64,000 nucleotides of DNA, taken from contig CALYOS010000002.1 of the NCBI GenBank assembly GCA_945267035.1, forward strand, positions 56,693-120,692. The letters are read 5' to 3'. Under the pieces are notes generated by a model. The model did no database searches and was not told the DNA's origin. It saw nothing but the letters and a program-made list of their open reading frames with translations. The position numbers and the translations under genes are program-made. Position 1 is the first letter of the stretch. Each line of letters opens with the position of its first letter. The stretch comes from an uncultured Neisseriaceae bacterium (GTDB taxonomy: Bacteria; Pseudomonadota; Gammaproteobacteria; Burkholderiales; Neisseriaceae). This document shows, one piece after another, positions 41,521 through 50,718 of the stretch.

Positions 41521-42579
41521 TCATTCATAGCTTCTGACAGCTCGTTTGACATTACATAGCAATTCATAAGCGATGGTTCCGGCAGCGGCCGCCACTTCAT
41601 TCACATTGACCACATCACCCCAAAGCTCCACCTCACTGCCCAAAGCGTGCTGATGATCTGCCAACTGAACCGTGAGCATATCCATCGACACCCTGCCGAC
41701 TATGCGACTGCGTACACCTTCAATAGCGACTGGCGTTCCAGTTGGTGCACGGCGAGGGTAACCATCGGCATAACCACAAGCAACCAAACCTACCCGTGTA
41801 GACTGTGTCGTCACAAAAGTGGCACCATAGCCAATACTTTCCCCCTTTTGCAACACCCGTTCTCCAAAGACCTGGCTAACCAGACGCATAACCGGCTTAA
41901 ACCGGCTATCAGTACCACCCAGTGGCGACACACCATACAACGCTAGCCCTGCTCTGCCCCAGCCGCGCTGAGCTTGTGGACAGGTCATCATGGCGGCAGA
42001 ATTGGCTAAACTGATCTCACCAGCTAAATCTGTGCAGACCAGATCAAACGTGTCAATTTGATCGGCTGTCATCGACTTCATTGGTTCATCCGCACAGGCA
42101 AAATGGGTCATTTTCACCACGTCTGTGACGTAATTACTTTGCATCAAAGCCTGATATACTGGAGCATAATCGTGCGGAAAAAAACCAGTGCGATGCATCC
42201 CTGAGTCCATTTTTAACCACACCTTAACCGGCAATTGCCAGTTATACGCCAGTAAAGCCTCCAATTGCCACTGATTACCCACCACTGGCCACAAATCATA
42301 TTGATCAACCAGTGCATATTCTTCGGCAGAAAAAACCCCCTCCAGCATAACAATCGGATTTTCTATTCCTGCTGAACGCAACTCAATGGCTTCATCAATA
42401 GAAGAAACAGCAAAACCATCTGCCAGATCAGTTAAAGCCCTGGCACAATGTACCGCGCCATGACCATAGGCGTTGGCTTTGACCACAGCCAGCATCTTGC
42501 CTGAACCATGCATCCGTTTTAAAGTTCGAAAATTATCACGTAAATGATTTAAACGAATGTGCGCAACCAAAGGGCGCAT
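41521..42579 (-). CDS. alr: Alanine racemase
   Basis: PLP enzyme interconverting L- and D-alanine. The 352-aa protein carries the PLP lysine Lys34 in MLAVVKANAYGHG, the N-terminal TIM-barrel domain, GYGATFV with the catalytic Tyr in the C-terminal barrel, and RVSMDMLTVQL. It is 186 bp downstream of dadA on the same strand, an arrangement of catabolic dadA-dadX pairs. With no second racemase visible here, it may serve both cell wall synthesis and catabolism. Confidence 0.93.
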   Translation of the reverse strand: MRPLVAHIRLNHLRDNFRTLKRMHGSGKMLAVVKANAYGHGAVHCARALTDLADGFAVSSIDEAIELRSAGIENPIVMLEGVFSAEEYALVDQYDLWPVVGNQWQLEALLAYNWQLPVKVWLKMDSGMHRTGFFPHDYAPVYQALMQSNYVTDVVKMTHFACADEPMKSMTADQIDTFDLVCTDLAGEISLANSAAMMTCPQAQRGWGRAGLALYGVSPLGGTDSRFKPVMRLVSQVFGERVLQKGESIGYGATFVTTQSTRVGLVACGYADGYPRRAPTGTPVAIEGVRSRIVGRVSMDMLTVQLADHQHALGSEVELWGDVVNVNEVAAAAGTIAYELLCNVKRAVRSYE

Positions 42580-42724
42580 AATCGATCTCCTTGTGTGCGA
42601 ATCAGATAATCTTCATCAAGATTGAATCACAGTCTCAAATCAAAACTCTGCCGCAAATATACTTAAATGGAATAGAACATAAAATATTATACTGCTACCC
42701 ACATTCAAGCCTAGCAATAAAAAA

Positions 42725-42761
42725 ACCAGCCGAATAGAATAAACTTATTCTGCCGTCTGAA
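42725..42761 (-). terminator. dadA terminator region carrying a neisserial uptake-sequence core
   Basis: On the minus strand an imperfect stem around AGAATAA/TTATTCT is followed by GGTTTTTTTATT, consistent with termination 5 bp after the dadA stop. Within it, on the plus strand, TGCCGTCTGAA (42751-42761) matches 11 of the 12 bases of the Neisseria DNA uptake sequence ATGCCGTCTGAA. Uptake sequences often form part of terminators in Neisseriaceae. Confidence 0.65.
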
Positions 42762-42765
42762 CCGC

Positions 42766-44031
42766 CTAGATATAGCGTGTCAAAGATAAATCTTGACTAT
42801 CCACTTCAGGTTTAACCCCACTAATCAGATCTGCCAGAATTCGACCGGATCCTAAAGCCATGGTCCACCCTAACGTTCCATGACCAGTATTCAAAGATAA
42901 ATTAGTGAATCGGCTAGCTCCAATAATCGGCGTACCATCAGGCGTCATCGGTCGCAGTCCACTCCAGAACACAGCATCATCCTGATGACAACAATGCGGA
43001 AATAATTCATTCACCACCATACTCAACGTGGCCTGTCGTTTTGGATTCAGCTTAATGCGATAACCGGATAACTCCGCCATCCCGCCGACACGAATACGTT
43101 GATCAAAACGAGTAACCGCTACCTTATGTGCCTCATCAATCACCGTCGATTGAGGAGCAAGATTTTCATCAGCAATCGGAATAGTCAGCGAATAGCCCTT
43201 AACCGGATAAACAGGAATATTCATCCCCAGCTTTTTCAGCATCGGACGGCTAAAACTGCCTAAAGCACAAACATAATGATCAGCAGTAAACCACTCACCA
43301 TTCGCCACAACACCTTTTATCTGACATTTTTCATCTTGTATTGTAGTAATAGCATGTTTATACAGAAACTTAACCCCTAAATCCGCGCATTTCTCGGCCA
43401 ATTTAGTCGTAAATAAATAACAATCACCTGTAGCATCTTGCGGTAAGTACAAAGCACCCGCTAGCTTAGATGCCATGTGTGCCAGAGCCGGTTCATAGCG
43501 AAGACATTCTTCTGCCGAAGTCAACCATTCAACCGGCGTATTCCACTGTTGGAAAATATGCAAATCTGCTTGAGCATTGGCCATTTCCTTATCAGTGCGG
43601 AAAATTTGCAAAATCCCCTTCTGTCGTCCTTCAAAGTCTATATTTTCCTCAGCTTGTAGTTGCTTAAGCATTTCCCGACTATATTCGGAAATACGTACCA
43701 TCCGTTCCTTATTGGCTGCAAAACTGAGCGCATTGCAATTAGCGAGCATTTTCCACAACCATTGCAGTTGAAATAAACTGCCATCTGGACGAAATAACAA
43801 TGGAGCGTGTTGTTGAAACAACCATTTAAACGCCTTAAGAGGGATACCTGGAGCAGCCCAAGGAGCCGAATAACCATAAGAGAGTTGACCAGCATTGGCA
43901 AAACTGGTTTCTAAAGCAGCTTGATCACCGCGTTCCAATACTGTCACCTCATGCCCAGCTTTGGCCAAATACCATGCTGTCGTGACCCCTACCACACCTG
44001 CACCCATTACCAACACCTTCATAGGCTTCAT
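42766..44031 (-). CDS. dadA: D-amino acid dehydrogenase small subunit
   Basis: FAD enzyme at the inner membrane that oxidises D-alanine to pyruvate and ammonia and passes electrons to the respiratory chain. 421 aa. The dinucleotide fold is [20 protein letters not shown], followed by [30 protein letters not shown] and the C-terminal [14 protein letters not shown] and [16 protein letters not shown], all typical of DadA. alr lies downstream, and the Lrp-type gene is divergent 154 bp upstream and is the probable regulator. Confidence 0.95.
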   Translation of the reverse strand: MKPMKVLVMGAGVVGVTTAWYLAKAGHEVTVLERGDQAALETSFANAGQLSYGYSAPWAAPGIPLKAFKWLFQQHAPLLFRPDGSLFQLQWLWKMLANCNALSFAANKERMVRISEYSREMLKQLQAEENIDFEGRQKGILQIFRTDKEMANAQADLHIFQQWNTPVEWLTSAEECLRYEPALAHMASKLAGALYLPQDATGDCYLFTTKLAEKCADLGVKFLYKHAITTIQDEKCQIKGVVANGEWFTADHYVCALGSFSRPMLKKLGMNIPVYPVKGYSLTIPIADENLAPQSTVIDEAHKVAVTRFDQRIRVGGMAELSGYRIKLNPKRQATLSMVVNELFPHCCHQDDAVFWSGLRPMTPDGTPIIGASRFTNLSLNTGHGTLGWTMALGSGRILADLISGVKPEVDSQDLSLTRYI

Positions 44032-44185
44032 CCCCTAATCATCAATCAACTTACATCAATCGCTTAATATAAACCTAATTTAACCGTCAAACCAGATCAA
44101 ACAGCCAAACCTAGTGAATTTCACTTTAAACAGAGCAAAAAAAATAGTATTTTAATGAACCTCAGTAAAAAAGGATCAAATCATC

Positions 44186-44650
44186 GTGAATAACATAGAC
44201 AAAATCGACATGAAAATATTGTCTATCCTGCAAAAAAATGCCCGTATAACCATGACCGAACTGGCTGATACCGTGGGGCTTTCCACTACGCCGGTTACCG
44301 AACGGGTACGCCGGCTGGAACGTGAACACATCATTACTGGCTATCACGCACGCCTCAATCCGCGCGCCCTCAACCAAAACTTACTGGTGTTTGTTGAAAT
44401 CAAATTGCGCTCCAAATCGGGCAATATATTTGAAGATTTTCGCCGAGAAGTACTGACCATTCCACAGGTACTAGAGTGCCACCTGATTTCAGGAGAATAC
44501 GATTATCTGATCAAAATCCGCATCCCTAACATGCATGCCTATCGCAATATGCTGGGTAATATCCTGTTGCAACTACCGGCAGCAGCAGAAAGCCGCAGCT
44601 ACGTAGTGATGGAGGAAGTTAAAGAAGAACATATCCTGCACCTTGAATAA
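44186..44650 (+). CDS. Lrp/AsnC family transcriptional regulator
   Basis: 154-aa leucine-responsive-type regulator. N-terminal helix-turn-helix: DKIDMKILSILQKNARITMT and ELADTVGLSTTPVTERVRRL; C-terminal RAM (ligand-binding) domain with QVLECHLISGEYDYLIKIRI. The start codon is GTG at 44186, with AAGGAT 10 nt upstream. It is divergent from dadA; Lrp/BkdR-type factors next to dadA commonly respond to alanine or leucine. Control of dadA-alr is inferred from this position. Neisseria Lrp and AsnC paralogues are alternatives for exact identity. Confidence 0.85.
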   Translation: MNNIDKIDMKILSILQKNARITMTELADTVGLSTTPVTERVRRLEREHIITGYHARLNPRALNQNLLVFVEIKLRSKSGNIFEDFRREVLTIPQVLECHLISGEYDYLIKIRIPNMHAYRNMLGNILLQLPAAAESRSYVVMEEVKEEHILHLE

Positions 44651-44848
44651 AATGCATGCATCAAAACAGTCCACCCCCCTTAAGTTAAACCATGCTTAAA
44701 AACGCTAATAAACATAAAATAAACCTGAATGCTAGCCAGAAGAGAGAATATAATATAAATTAATGCAAACAACCTTTGATCAAAATCATTAACTAATCAT
44801 CTGAATTTTTTACCTTAATTATTCAATATCAATTCATTTGGATCTATT

Positions 44849-45592
44849 GTGTACAAAAAAAATTTCCAGCAATTGATGCTGCTATTATTTCTTTGCTCTA
44901 CCACGGTTACTGCTTTTGCTGACTCTTTGGGCATAGGTATTAGCTGGAGCAAATCACCGTATAAAGGGTACGGTGGACAAACCGAGCCATTACCACAAAT
45001 AGATATTGATAATGGAAGATTTTTTATTGATGACCTCAGTATCGGTGCCTACTTGTATAAAACAGATAAACAGGAAATCACCGTAGATTTAAGTTATCTG
45101 CCGCAGCAATTCAAACCCAAAGATAGCGATAATGCCAAACTAAAAAAACTGGATAAAAGACATCCTACTGCCGTCGCTGAATTAGGCTATTCCCTAACCA
45201 CATCCATTGGCAACTTTTCCGCATCCATGGGCGCAGATGTGCTCGATAACAGCAATAGTTTATTAATGGATGCCAGTTACAACTTTGCCTTTAGTGGCGA
45301 TAAATGGACAGTATTACAAACCATTGGCTTAGGATGGGCAAACAGCAATCATAACGACTACTACTATGGCATTTCCCATCAGGAAGCAAAACGCTCAGAT
45401 CTACCAGCCTATCATGCTAAATCCTCATTCACCCCCTATGTTGCGATCACTGGTAACTACAAAATGACCAAACACATCAATGGTTTCGCCGGCGTTCGAG
45501 TCGATAAACTGACTGGAGATGTGAAACATAGCCCCATGACAGAACACAGCGTTATTCCCAGCATATTTGCAGGCATGAACTACCAATTCTAA
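44849..45592 (+). CDS. MipA/OmpV family outer membrane protein
   Basis: 247-aa beta-barrel protein. The signal peptide is MLLLFLCSTTVTAFA-D after a short basic start (YKKNFQQL). The mature part has alternating strands, the family landmark YYYGISHQEAKRSDLPAYHA and an end GMNYQF whose terminal Phe suits Bam recognition. MipA relatives scaffold murein enzymes in E. coli; others are porin-like, and the function here is unknown. The start is a GTG at 44849 with GGAT upstream; a later ATG at residue 9 would still give a signal peptide. A terminator lies at 45675. Confidence 0.85.
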   Translation: MYKKNFQQLMLLLFLCSTTVTAFADSLGIGISWSKSPYKGYGGQTEPLPQIDIDNGRFFIDDLSIGAYLYKTDKQEITVDLSYLPQQFKPKDSDNAKLKKLDKRHPTAVAELGYSLTTSIGNFSASMGADVLDNSNSLLMDASYNFAFSGDKWTVLQTIGLGWANSNHNDYYYGISHQEAKRSDLPAYHAKSSFTPYVAITGNYKMTKHINGFAGVRVDKLTGDVKHSPMTEHSVIPSIFAGMNYQF

Positions 45593-45665
45593 ACCATGGG
45601 TCCTTTCAGAGTTCATATGCGTTTTCATCCCCGAAATTAAACCCGAACGCTTACATAAGCTCTAG

Positions 45666-46036
45666 CTAAAAAATAAGCCAACCGATTGAGTTGGCTTGTT
45701 TTTTTAAATTTAATTCACCATACCACGCTAAAAATTGATTCAAATTAGGCCATTGTGCTTGCAAACAAATAAATTCTTTTCCCAGTTTAAAGCTTATTAT
45801 TTGCTATTTTTAATCTTCACCTTCATAGCTCTAAGCGGAAAAGACTTCTTGAGCATTTTAACTATCTTATGAATTCGTTTGATCGCTAAGTCAGAGTAAG
45901 AATTGATACAAAACCAACCAAATTGATCTCACTCCTGTCCTCTAGCATAAAAAGTTGCCCCATCTACTGCTGGTAAATAAAATTGACCAAATTTTGTTTT
46001 TAAAGAAATTTCAATGCTAATGAAACACTTGAATAT
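45666..46036 (-). pseudogene. Decayed gene of unknown family
   Basis: Read on the minus strand, one frame gives IFKCFISIEISLKTKFGQFY, LPAVDGATFYARGQE, a TGA stop at 45929-45931, then DQFGWFCINSYSDLAIKRIH and KIVKMLKKSFPLRAMKVKIK. After a TAA and a one-base shift it goes on with IISFKLGKEFICLQAQWPNL and NQFLAWYGELNLKK to a stop at 45666. The residue composition is clearly protein-like, and the TGA may replace a TGG. The start is not identifiable. I do not recognise the family. The 3' end overlaps the mipA terminator. Confidence 0.6.
45675..45705 (+). terminator. Terminator of the MipA-like gene
   Basis: AAGCCAAC, loop CGATTGA, GTTGGCTT, then G and seven T residues. Confidence 0.85.
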
Positions 46037-46341
46037 TCCTATGCCACAGCAATGAAGCACCAATTTAGAGTTTTACCAAAATTTCTGACTTTATTGGCTA
46101 ACATAAAAATAAATGATACGCCATACTACGATTAATCTTCAAAAATTATTCAAACTATGCCAACCACACTAAAACAGCACAATTTAAAATTATCATTTAC
46201 ACCCGCAACTCCCTATTCATTACCCGAGTAGAATAATCAAGCTAATAGACAGTAAACCGCAAAACCCAACAATTTATCAATTCATAATGACAACATGGTC
46301 ATTGCGCAAATATCCCAACCGTCAATTCACCCATGGCATGC
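46037..46341. other. Non-coding region between the decayed gene and the LysR gene
   Basis: About 300 bp. It may include the lost 5' end of the neighbouring pseudogene, but no readable frame remains. Confidence 0.3.
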
Positions 46342-47211
46342 TTATTCCTGCAATAAATTAACCAACAGAGTCGTTTGTTCATCCAACTCTCCAACAGCCT
46401 CATTGACATATAAATAAATCGGTGTAGCACGCTGCACACCCTGTAATAATGGCAACAACCGTAACTCACCACTGATTAACTGCGCCTGAATGCGTTCTTC
46501 CGGCAACCAACCATAACCAACCCCATTAATGACCGCTTCGATCGCCGCTTCAATCGTAGTAAACGTCCAATTTTCTGCCGTCGCAACTTGCCGATCAGTT
46601 AGTTGCTGTTGATCACGACTTACTATTTCAATCAGCGGATAACGCGCCAAATCGCTTGAACATAACGGAGCAGGCAATTTTAATAACGGATGATCATGAT
46701 GAACTACCGCTACAAAATTCACGTTTAACAACAACTTCCCCGTCACTCCCCTTTCGTCAGTAGGAGTAATAATATAAACATCAGCTTGACGCTGCTGTAA
46801 ATCGGCACAGCGTTCACTGCGCAAAACCTCAGTTAAATGAATTTGCGTAGAAGGATAAATCTGTTGAAATTGACGCAAAACCGTAAACAGCCGAAGTTTA
46901 GGAAAAATACTATCAACCACCAGATCCAGCCGAGCTCGTTCGCCCCCACGCAAAGCCACAGCACGATTTTCCAGAGCTTGGAAACCACGTAATAAAGGCA
47001 AAGCCTGCGCCAGCAATTGTTGCCCTACCGGTGTTAATTCCGCTTTTCGCCCGACAACCTTCAGCAAAGAAACACCCAAACGTTCCTGCATCAACGTCAT
47101 CTGGTAACTTACAGAAGATTGACTGCGATGAAAAACCGCTGCGGCGCGGGCAAAACTACCATATTCAACCACGGCCTGAAGTAGTAACCATTGTTCCAAA
47201 GTCGTTTTCAT
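46342..47211 (-). CDS. LysR family regulator, divergent from phenolic acid decarboxylase
   Basis: 289-aa LysR-type protein. Winged-helix N-terminus: QWLLLQAVVEYGSFARAAAV and SQSSVSYQMTLMQERLGVSL; effector domain from about residue 90 (LDLVVDSIFPKLRLFTVLRQ, GYGWLPEERI). I prefer the ATG at 47211 (MKTTLEQW, AGG upstream) to an in-frame TTG 6 nt earlier. The 100-bp divergent gap to padC contains a symmetrical LysR-type box at 47222-47236. It likely senses a phenolic acid and controls padC, in contrast to the PadR repressor used in Gram-positive bacteria. The regulatory link is inferred. Confidence 0.82.
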   Translation of the reverse strand: MKTTLEQWLLLQAVVEYGSFARAAAVFHRSQSSVSYQMTLMQERLGVSLLKVVGRKAELTPVGQQLLAQALPLLRGFQALENRAVALRGGERARLDLVVDSIFPKLRLFTVLRQFQQIYPSTQIHLTEVLRSERCADLQQRQADVYIITPTDERGVTGKLLLNVNFVAVVHHDHPLLKLPAPLCSSDLARYPLIEIVSRDQQQLTDRQVATAENWTFTTIEAAIEAVINGVGYGWLPEERIQAQLISGELRLLPLLQGVQRATPIYLYVNEAVGELDEQTTLLVNLLQE

Positions 47212-47221
47212 TGCCAAACCT

Positions 47222-47236
47222 ATCGAAATTTTCGAT
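47222..47236. promoter_or_regulatory. LysR-type operator in the padC/regulator gap
   Basis: ATCGAAATTTTCGAT: 7-bp arms perfectly inverted around one central base, containing the T-N11-A signature. It lies 10 bp before the regulator's ATG and about 80 bp before padC. Confidence 0.65.
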
Positions 47237-47317
47237 CATTTTAGCCTAAAAATAACGTTTTTAATTCAAGAAATAAATGATTAAACTTCAATGGTTATTT
47301 AATTAAGGAACACCAGC

Positions 47318-47830
47318 ATGCAAAATTTCGATAAACATAATCTTAGTGAGCTTGTAGGTAAACATTTAGTTTACACTTATGACAATGGCTGGAACTACGA
47401 AATATACGTGAAAAACAGCACCACCATGGACTATCGCATTCACAGCGGTATCGTGGGAAATCGTTGGGTTAAAGATCAACAGGTGTATATCGTGCAGGTA
47501 GCCAAAGCAGTATTTAAAATATCCTGGACTGAGCCAACTGGCACCGATGTCAGCCTGATCATCAACCTTGAAGATAAAATCTTCCATGGCACCATATTCT
47601 TCCCGCGTTGGGTCATCAACAATCCAGAAAAAACCGTTTGCTTTCAAAACGACCATATTGCGCAAATGCAAGCGTATCGCGATGCCGGACCAGCTTATCC
47701 AACTGAAGTCATCGACGAATTTGCAACCATCACCTTTATTCGTGATTGTGGTGAAAACCGAGAAGACATTATCAATTGTCCAGCCAGCGAACTGCCCGCC
47801 GACTTTCCACAAAACCTGTCAGCAAACTAA
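47318..47830 (+). CDS. padC: Phenolic acid decarboxylase
   Basis: 170-aa cofactor-free enzyme that decarboxylates p-coumaric, ferulic and caffeic acids to vinyl phenols. Family motifs: LVGKHLVYTYDNGWNYEIYV (active-site Tyr residues), YRIHSGIVGNRWVKDQQVYI, KISWTEPTGTDVSLIINL, HGTIFFPRWV and ECPxD-like end. Length is typical for the beta-barrel lipocalin-like fold. A LysR gene is divergent, and a strong terminator follows, so padC forms a one-gene detoxification unit. Plant phenolics are abundant in pollen, which fits a bee-gut or plant-linked host; this link is inference. Confidence 0.93.
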   Translation: MQNFDKHNLSELVGKHLVYTYDNGWNYEIYVKNSTTMDYRIHSGIVGNRWVKDQQVYIVQVAKAVFKISWTEPTGTDVSLIINLEDKIFHGTIFFPRWVINNPEKTVCFQNDHIAQMQAYRDAGPAYPTEVIDEFATITFIRDCGENREDIINCPASELPADFPQNLSAN

Positions 47831-47836
47831 ACAGCG

Positions 47837-47873
47837 AACAGAGTTGAACATCGAGCGTTCAACTCTGTTTTTT
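47837..47873 (+). terminator. Terminator of padC
   Basis: AACAGAGTTGAAC, 7-nt loop, GTTCAACTCTGTT, then T tract; 13-bp stem 6 nt past the stop. Confidence 0.92.
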
Positions 47874-48686
47874 TGTCCTGTCATACAAATATCAGCCATT
47901 TTTCCAACTGAACACTTTTGACAATTAATCCTAGCCTTCAGCAGCGTCTGTTCTTTCCATAGCGCCTAGATTCGGACTATCTTGCTAATGGCATGAGTAA
48001 AATGTATTTATTCAATTGTGCTTGCGCCAAAACAGATGGGACTAGCACAATTTCAAGCCTTTCCATGCAGATCAAACCATCTTATAGACAAACTAGAGTG
48101 ACACCAAATAATCCAATATCGAAAGAACAGAATGTATATGGCGAAGTGATCAAGATCAACCTAGCTTACTCCTAATCAATGGGTTATTAAAATATCATAC
48201 TAAGAACAATTGATAAGATCATTTAACCAAAACCCCATAATCTTTGTATCATCCAGCAATAAAAAATTTAGTGAAACGGGACGGGACTTGAGTTAAAAAT
48301 CGCCCCTTTTTATAGACGGCGGTAAGGGAACCGTGACAATAGAAGATGATGTAGAATGCAACACCTATATCAACACTGAAGAGAAAAAGATGGGCACAAA
48401 TAAGACCGCTCGGTGTGATGTATTCAAGATAAAATAAGGGCTATAAAAAAATCTCAGAAAAAAACTAATGGAATAGTAAAAACTTACCATCTGAAATTTT
48501 GGATGAAAAACCATTTCGACACTTAGCCAATAAAAACAATAGCTGAATTTTTCCAGACTAGGCTTAAAAAGTGTTAAACCGCATGCGGTTGAAACAAACA
48601 AATGCCTAAAATCTGTAGTCCAATTTTCTAGCAATCACAACCCTGCACCGTACATTCGATTTGTCCTCGGCTATTCAATTAACTGA
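47874..48686. other. Non-coding region with possible coding relics
   Basis: About 810 bp without a convincing gene. A 60-codon frame at 47993-48175 (plus) starts MSKMYLFNCACAKTDG and lacks a ribosome site. At about 48300-48436 (plus) a frame without start codon reads FIDGGKGTVTIEDDVECNTY, INTEEKKMGTNK and so on to a stop, and looks protein-like. These could be relics of accessory genes; neither is recognised. Confidence 0.3.
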
Positions 48687-49376
48687 CTAGATGCCTATTT
48701 TTCGGAACTCTTCTAAAAACATCAAATAATCATATAGCGGCAACAAACTTTTGAAACCTCGTGACAATTTTTTGGCCAGATCTGCATTGAACACATCCTG
48801 AACATTATTTTCTGTCGCCATCACAGCTAAATTTTTTCGGTTATACCAGGTAGCGATTTTTGCGTCTTGCTCCTTAATTAAGGGTCTTTTATAACTTTCC
48901 CCAACAAGTTCAAAAGGTTTTTTCACACAGCGTATCGTCTGCAAAAATTGCTTTGAATCATTCAATATCTGTTCTCGGAATAAATCCATCATCGGTTTGG
49001 ATGCACAATAATAACCCAGCCCATAACGATAGCCATCAGAACTAAGTTCAAAAAAATAAGCTGGTGCTTCTTTCCAGTCGCGATTAGGGCGTTTAAAAGT
49101 TAACCATAAACGATTACGATATAAAGATTTATCTTTTGAAAAGCGCGTATCGCGATGAATTCGTGAAATAGTTTTACCGATTGCTGGACGTATTTCAAAC
49201 TGTGAATCTATTTTCAGCATCTCATCAGCTAGCTGGGTCACCAACAACCGAAATGGTTTAATCAATTCATTATCATAGATTGCCCTATGCTGCTCAAACC
49301 AAGATTTACTATTATTAATCCACACATCTTGTAAAAAATTGAGCCCAGCTTGGCTAAAACCCTGAAAGTGATTCAT
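48687..49376 (-). CDS. DUF2461 family protein
   Basis: 229-aa conserved cytoplasmic protein of unknown function. DUF2461/TIGR02453 pattern: FSQAGLNFLQDVWINNSKSW (usual W/F-L..L..NN...WF), RPAIGKTISRIHRDTRFSKD followed by KSLYRNRL, and PAYFFELSSDGYRYGLGYY. No signal peptide or membrane span. It stands alone with non-coding DNA on both sides. No function is established for the family. Confidence 0.85.
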   Translation of the reverse strand: MNHFQGFSQAGLNFLQDVWINNSKSWFEQHRAIYDNELIKPFRLLVTQLADEMLKIDSQFEIRPAIGKTISRIHRDTRFSKDKSLYRNRLWLTFKRPNRDWKEAPAYFFELSSDGYRYGLGYYCASKPMMDLFREQILNDSKQFLQTIRCVKKPFELVGESYKRPLIKEQDAKIATWYNRKNLAVMATENNVQDVFNADLAKKLSRGFKSLLPLYDYLMFLEEFRKIGI

Positions 49377-49689
49377 TTCTTTCCCCTTAACCTATCGATC
49401 TTGTTCCATACAAATTGGCGTAGATAGTCTAAGAATATTAGACAACCATTTTTCGTCGCTCTACCTTGACTGATCCAAGCACACATGCAATAAACACAGC
49501 CAAATCGTCTACTTGATTTGGTCAAGACCAGTTTGCCATCATCACCAGTGCATTTTTCAGCCGGTAATCGAAAACAATAACATGGTTAGTATAAAACGCA
49601 TGAAAAAACATATTTATATTTAATTATATCAAATATTTAGCCACCAACATGCTACACATCATCTTGGTATAGTGATAACAAATACCTCT
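49377..49689. other. Non-coding region between the membrane protein and DUF2461 genes
   Basis: About 310 bp; nothing recognised. Confidence 0.3.
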
Positions 49690-50040
49690 CTATTCTAATT
49701 TCTTAATGAATACCCGCCACAACCAAAATACAACCGAAACCAAAATGACCCAATAAATACTGCCAATGGTTGCATGAAGAATCAGCAAAACCAGATTAGA
49801 GGAAGATGTATTAAATAACTTCATGGTTTGATCAATGATCTGGTCTGAATTGATCAATAACGTTGAAGGAAAATCGACAATACCCCAAAACATCCACGCC
49901 CACACACCATCATCCGAGGTTTTATTATTAATAAAAATATAAAACAATGTTAATAAAATCAATCGGATTGAAATAACCGCTTTGGCAATTAAAGCAAAAT
50001 GTAGAGGCATATCAAATAGCCCTTGATTTAGATCGATCAT
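49690..50040 (-). CDS. Hypothetical three-helix membrane protein
   Basis: 116 aa, unrecognised. Three hydrophobic segments are visible: residues about 15-37 (LIAKAVISIRLILLTLFYIF), a shorter one at 47-62 (VWAWMFWGIVDFPSTLLI) and 84-108 (LVLLILHATIGSIYWVILVS), followed by a basic end (RVFIKKLE). It is likely an inner-membrane protein. No family signature or operon partner. Frame and hydrophobic pattern support a real gene; function is unknown. Confidence 0.6.
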   Translation of the reverse strand: MIDLNQGLFDMPLHFALIAKAVISIRLILLTLFYIFINNKTSDDGVWAWMFWGIVDFPSTLLINSDQIIDQTMKLFNTSSSNLVLLILHATIGSIYWVILVSVVFWLWRVFIKKLE

Positions 50041-50062
50041 ATGAACTGACTGATCATGCTTA

Positions 50063-50101
50063 GATAAAAAAACCTTTCCTGCGCAAACAAGCTCAGGTTT
50101 T
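50063..50101 (-). terminator. Probable terminator after the ACT-domain gene
   Basis: On the minus strand AAAACCT and AGGTTTT close a 7-bp stem with a 19-nt loop, followed by further T residues (AGGTTTTTTT). It lies about 220 bp beyond the ACT-domain gene and directly upstream of the three-helix protein gene. Confidence 0.5.
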
Positions 50102-50319
50102 CCAGCATAACCTATTTACTAATTTACGCTCTACTCAACATATTTGATCGTATTATTCACGGTGCAAAACTGATTTAATCGCCAAACCCATCATCAACGG
50201 GTTTTAGCCCTAATGACCGTACAGACCCGTCGTGCATCCATCAGTCAGATCAACTCAAATTTAATTCAAGCTATTACCTGTTAAACATTGTCCTGAGACA
50301 ACTTTCTTACCGCTGTACC

Positions 50320-50718
50320 CTACTTATTTCCTAAACTTTGCAAAATTTCCATTGCTTGGGTCACATCGTCTTCAGCCACAAAAATATGGTCATGATAATA
50401 ACCGGCAACCACATTACAACTGATTTGCTGACTGGCCAATGCCTGCGAAAATGCAGCGGTCAATCCCACTGCAGCCAGTGATGAATGCACCTTCAACGTA
50501 ATCCAGCCGGCGATATACTCATATTTCAATCCATGTGCTTCTGCCACATCCTGAGCCAGAACCAGCGTTACACCCTCTTGCTCACGGATAGTTGCAACAG
50601 CCTGTTGCCATAACGTCGGATGCACATCCGCTACCGTACAGAAAACAAACCGTCCTGGGTTATGCTGCGGTGCAGCCGAACTCAATAAAATTTGCAGATT
50701 ACGCTCTCCAGACATCAT
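50320..50718 (-). CDS. ACT domain protein, 132 aa
   Basis: Small cytoplasmic protein with tandem ACT-like folds. The segment KYEYIAGWITLKVHSSLAAV, then GLTAAFSQALASQQISCNVV and AGYYHDHIFVAEDDVTQAME matches the ACT_7 type found in stand-alone amino acid sensing proteins and aspartokinase-like folds. Likely binds an amino acid or small ligand; partner unknown. The small RNA candidate is immediately upstream on the same strand. Two adjacent ATGs with AAGGGGAAA upstream; the first is taken. Confidence 0.75.
   Translation of the reverse strand: MMSGERNLQILLSSAAPQHNPGRFVFCTVADVHPTLWQQAVATIREQEGVTLVLAQDVAEAHGLKYEYIAGWITLKVHSSLAAVGLTAAFSQALASQQISCNVVAGYYHDHIFVAEDDVTQAMEILQSLGNK

Noticed and set aside
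48365..48634. 89-codon Phe/Tyr-rich frame on the minus strand
   Set aside because: Aromatic-rich composition is what AT-rich random DNA gives; no start signal; overlaps a better relic on the other strand.
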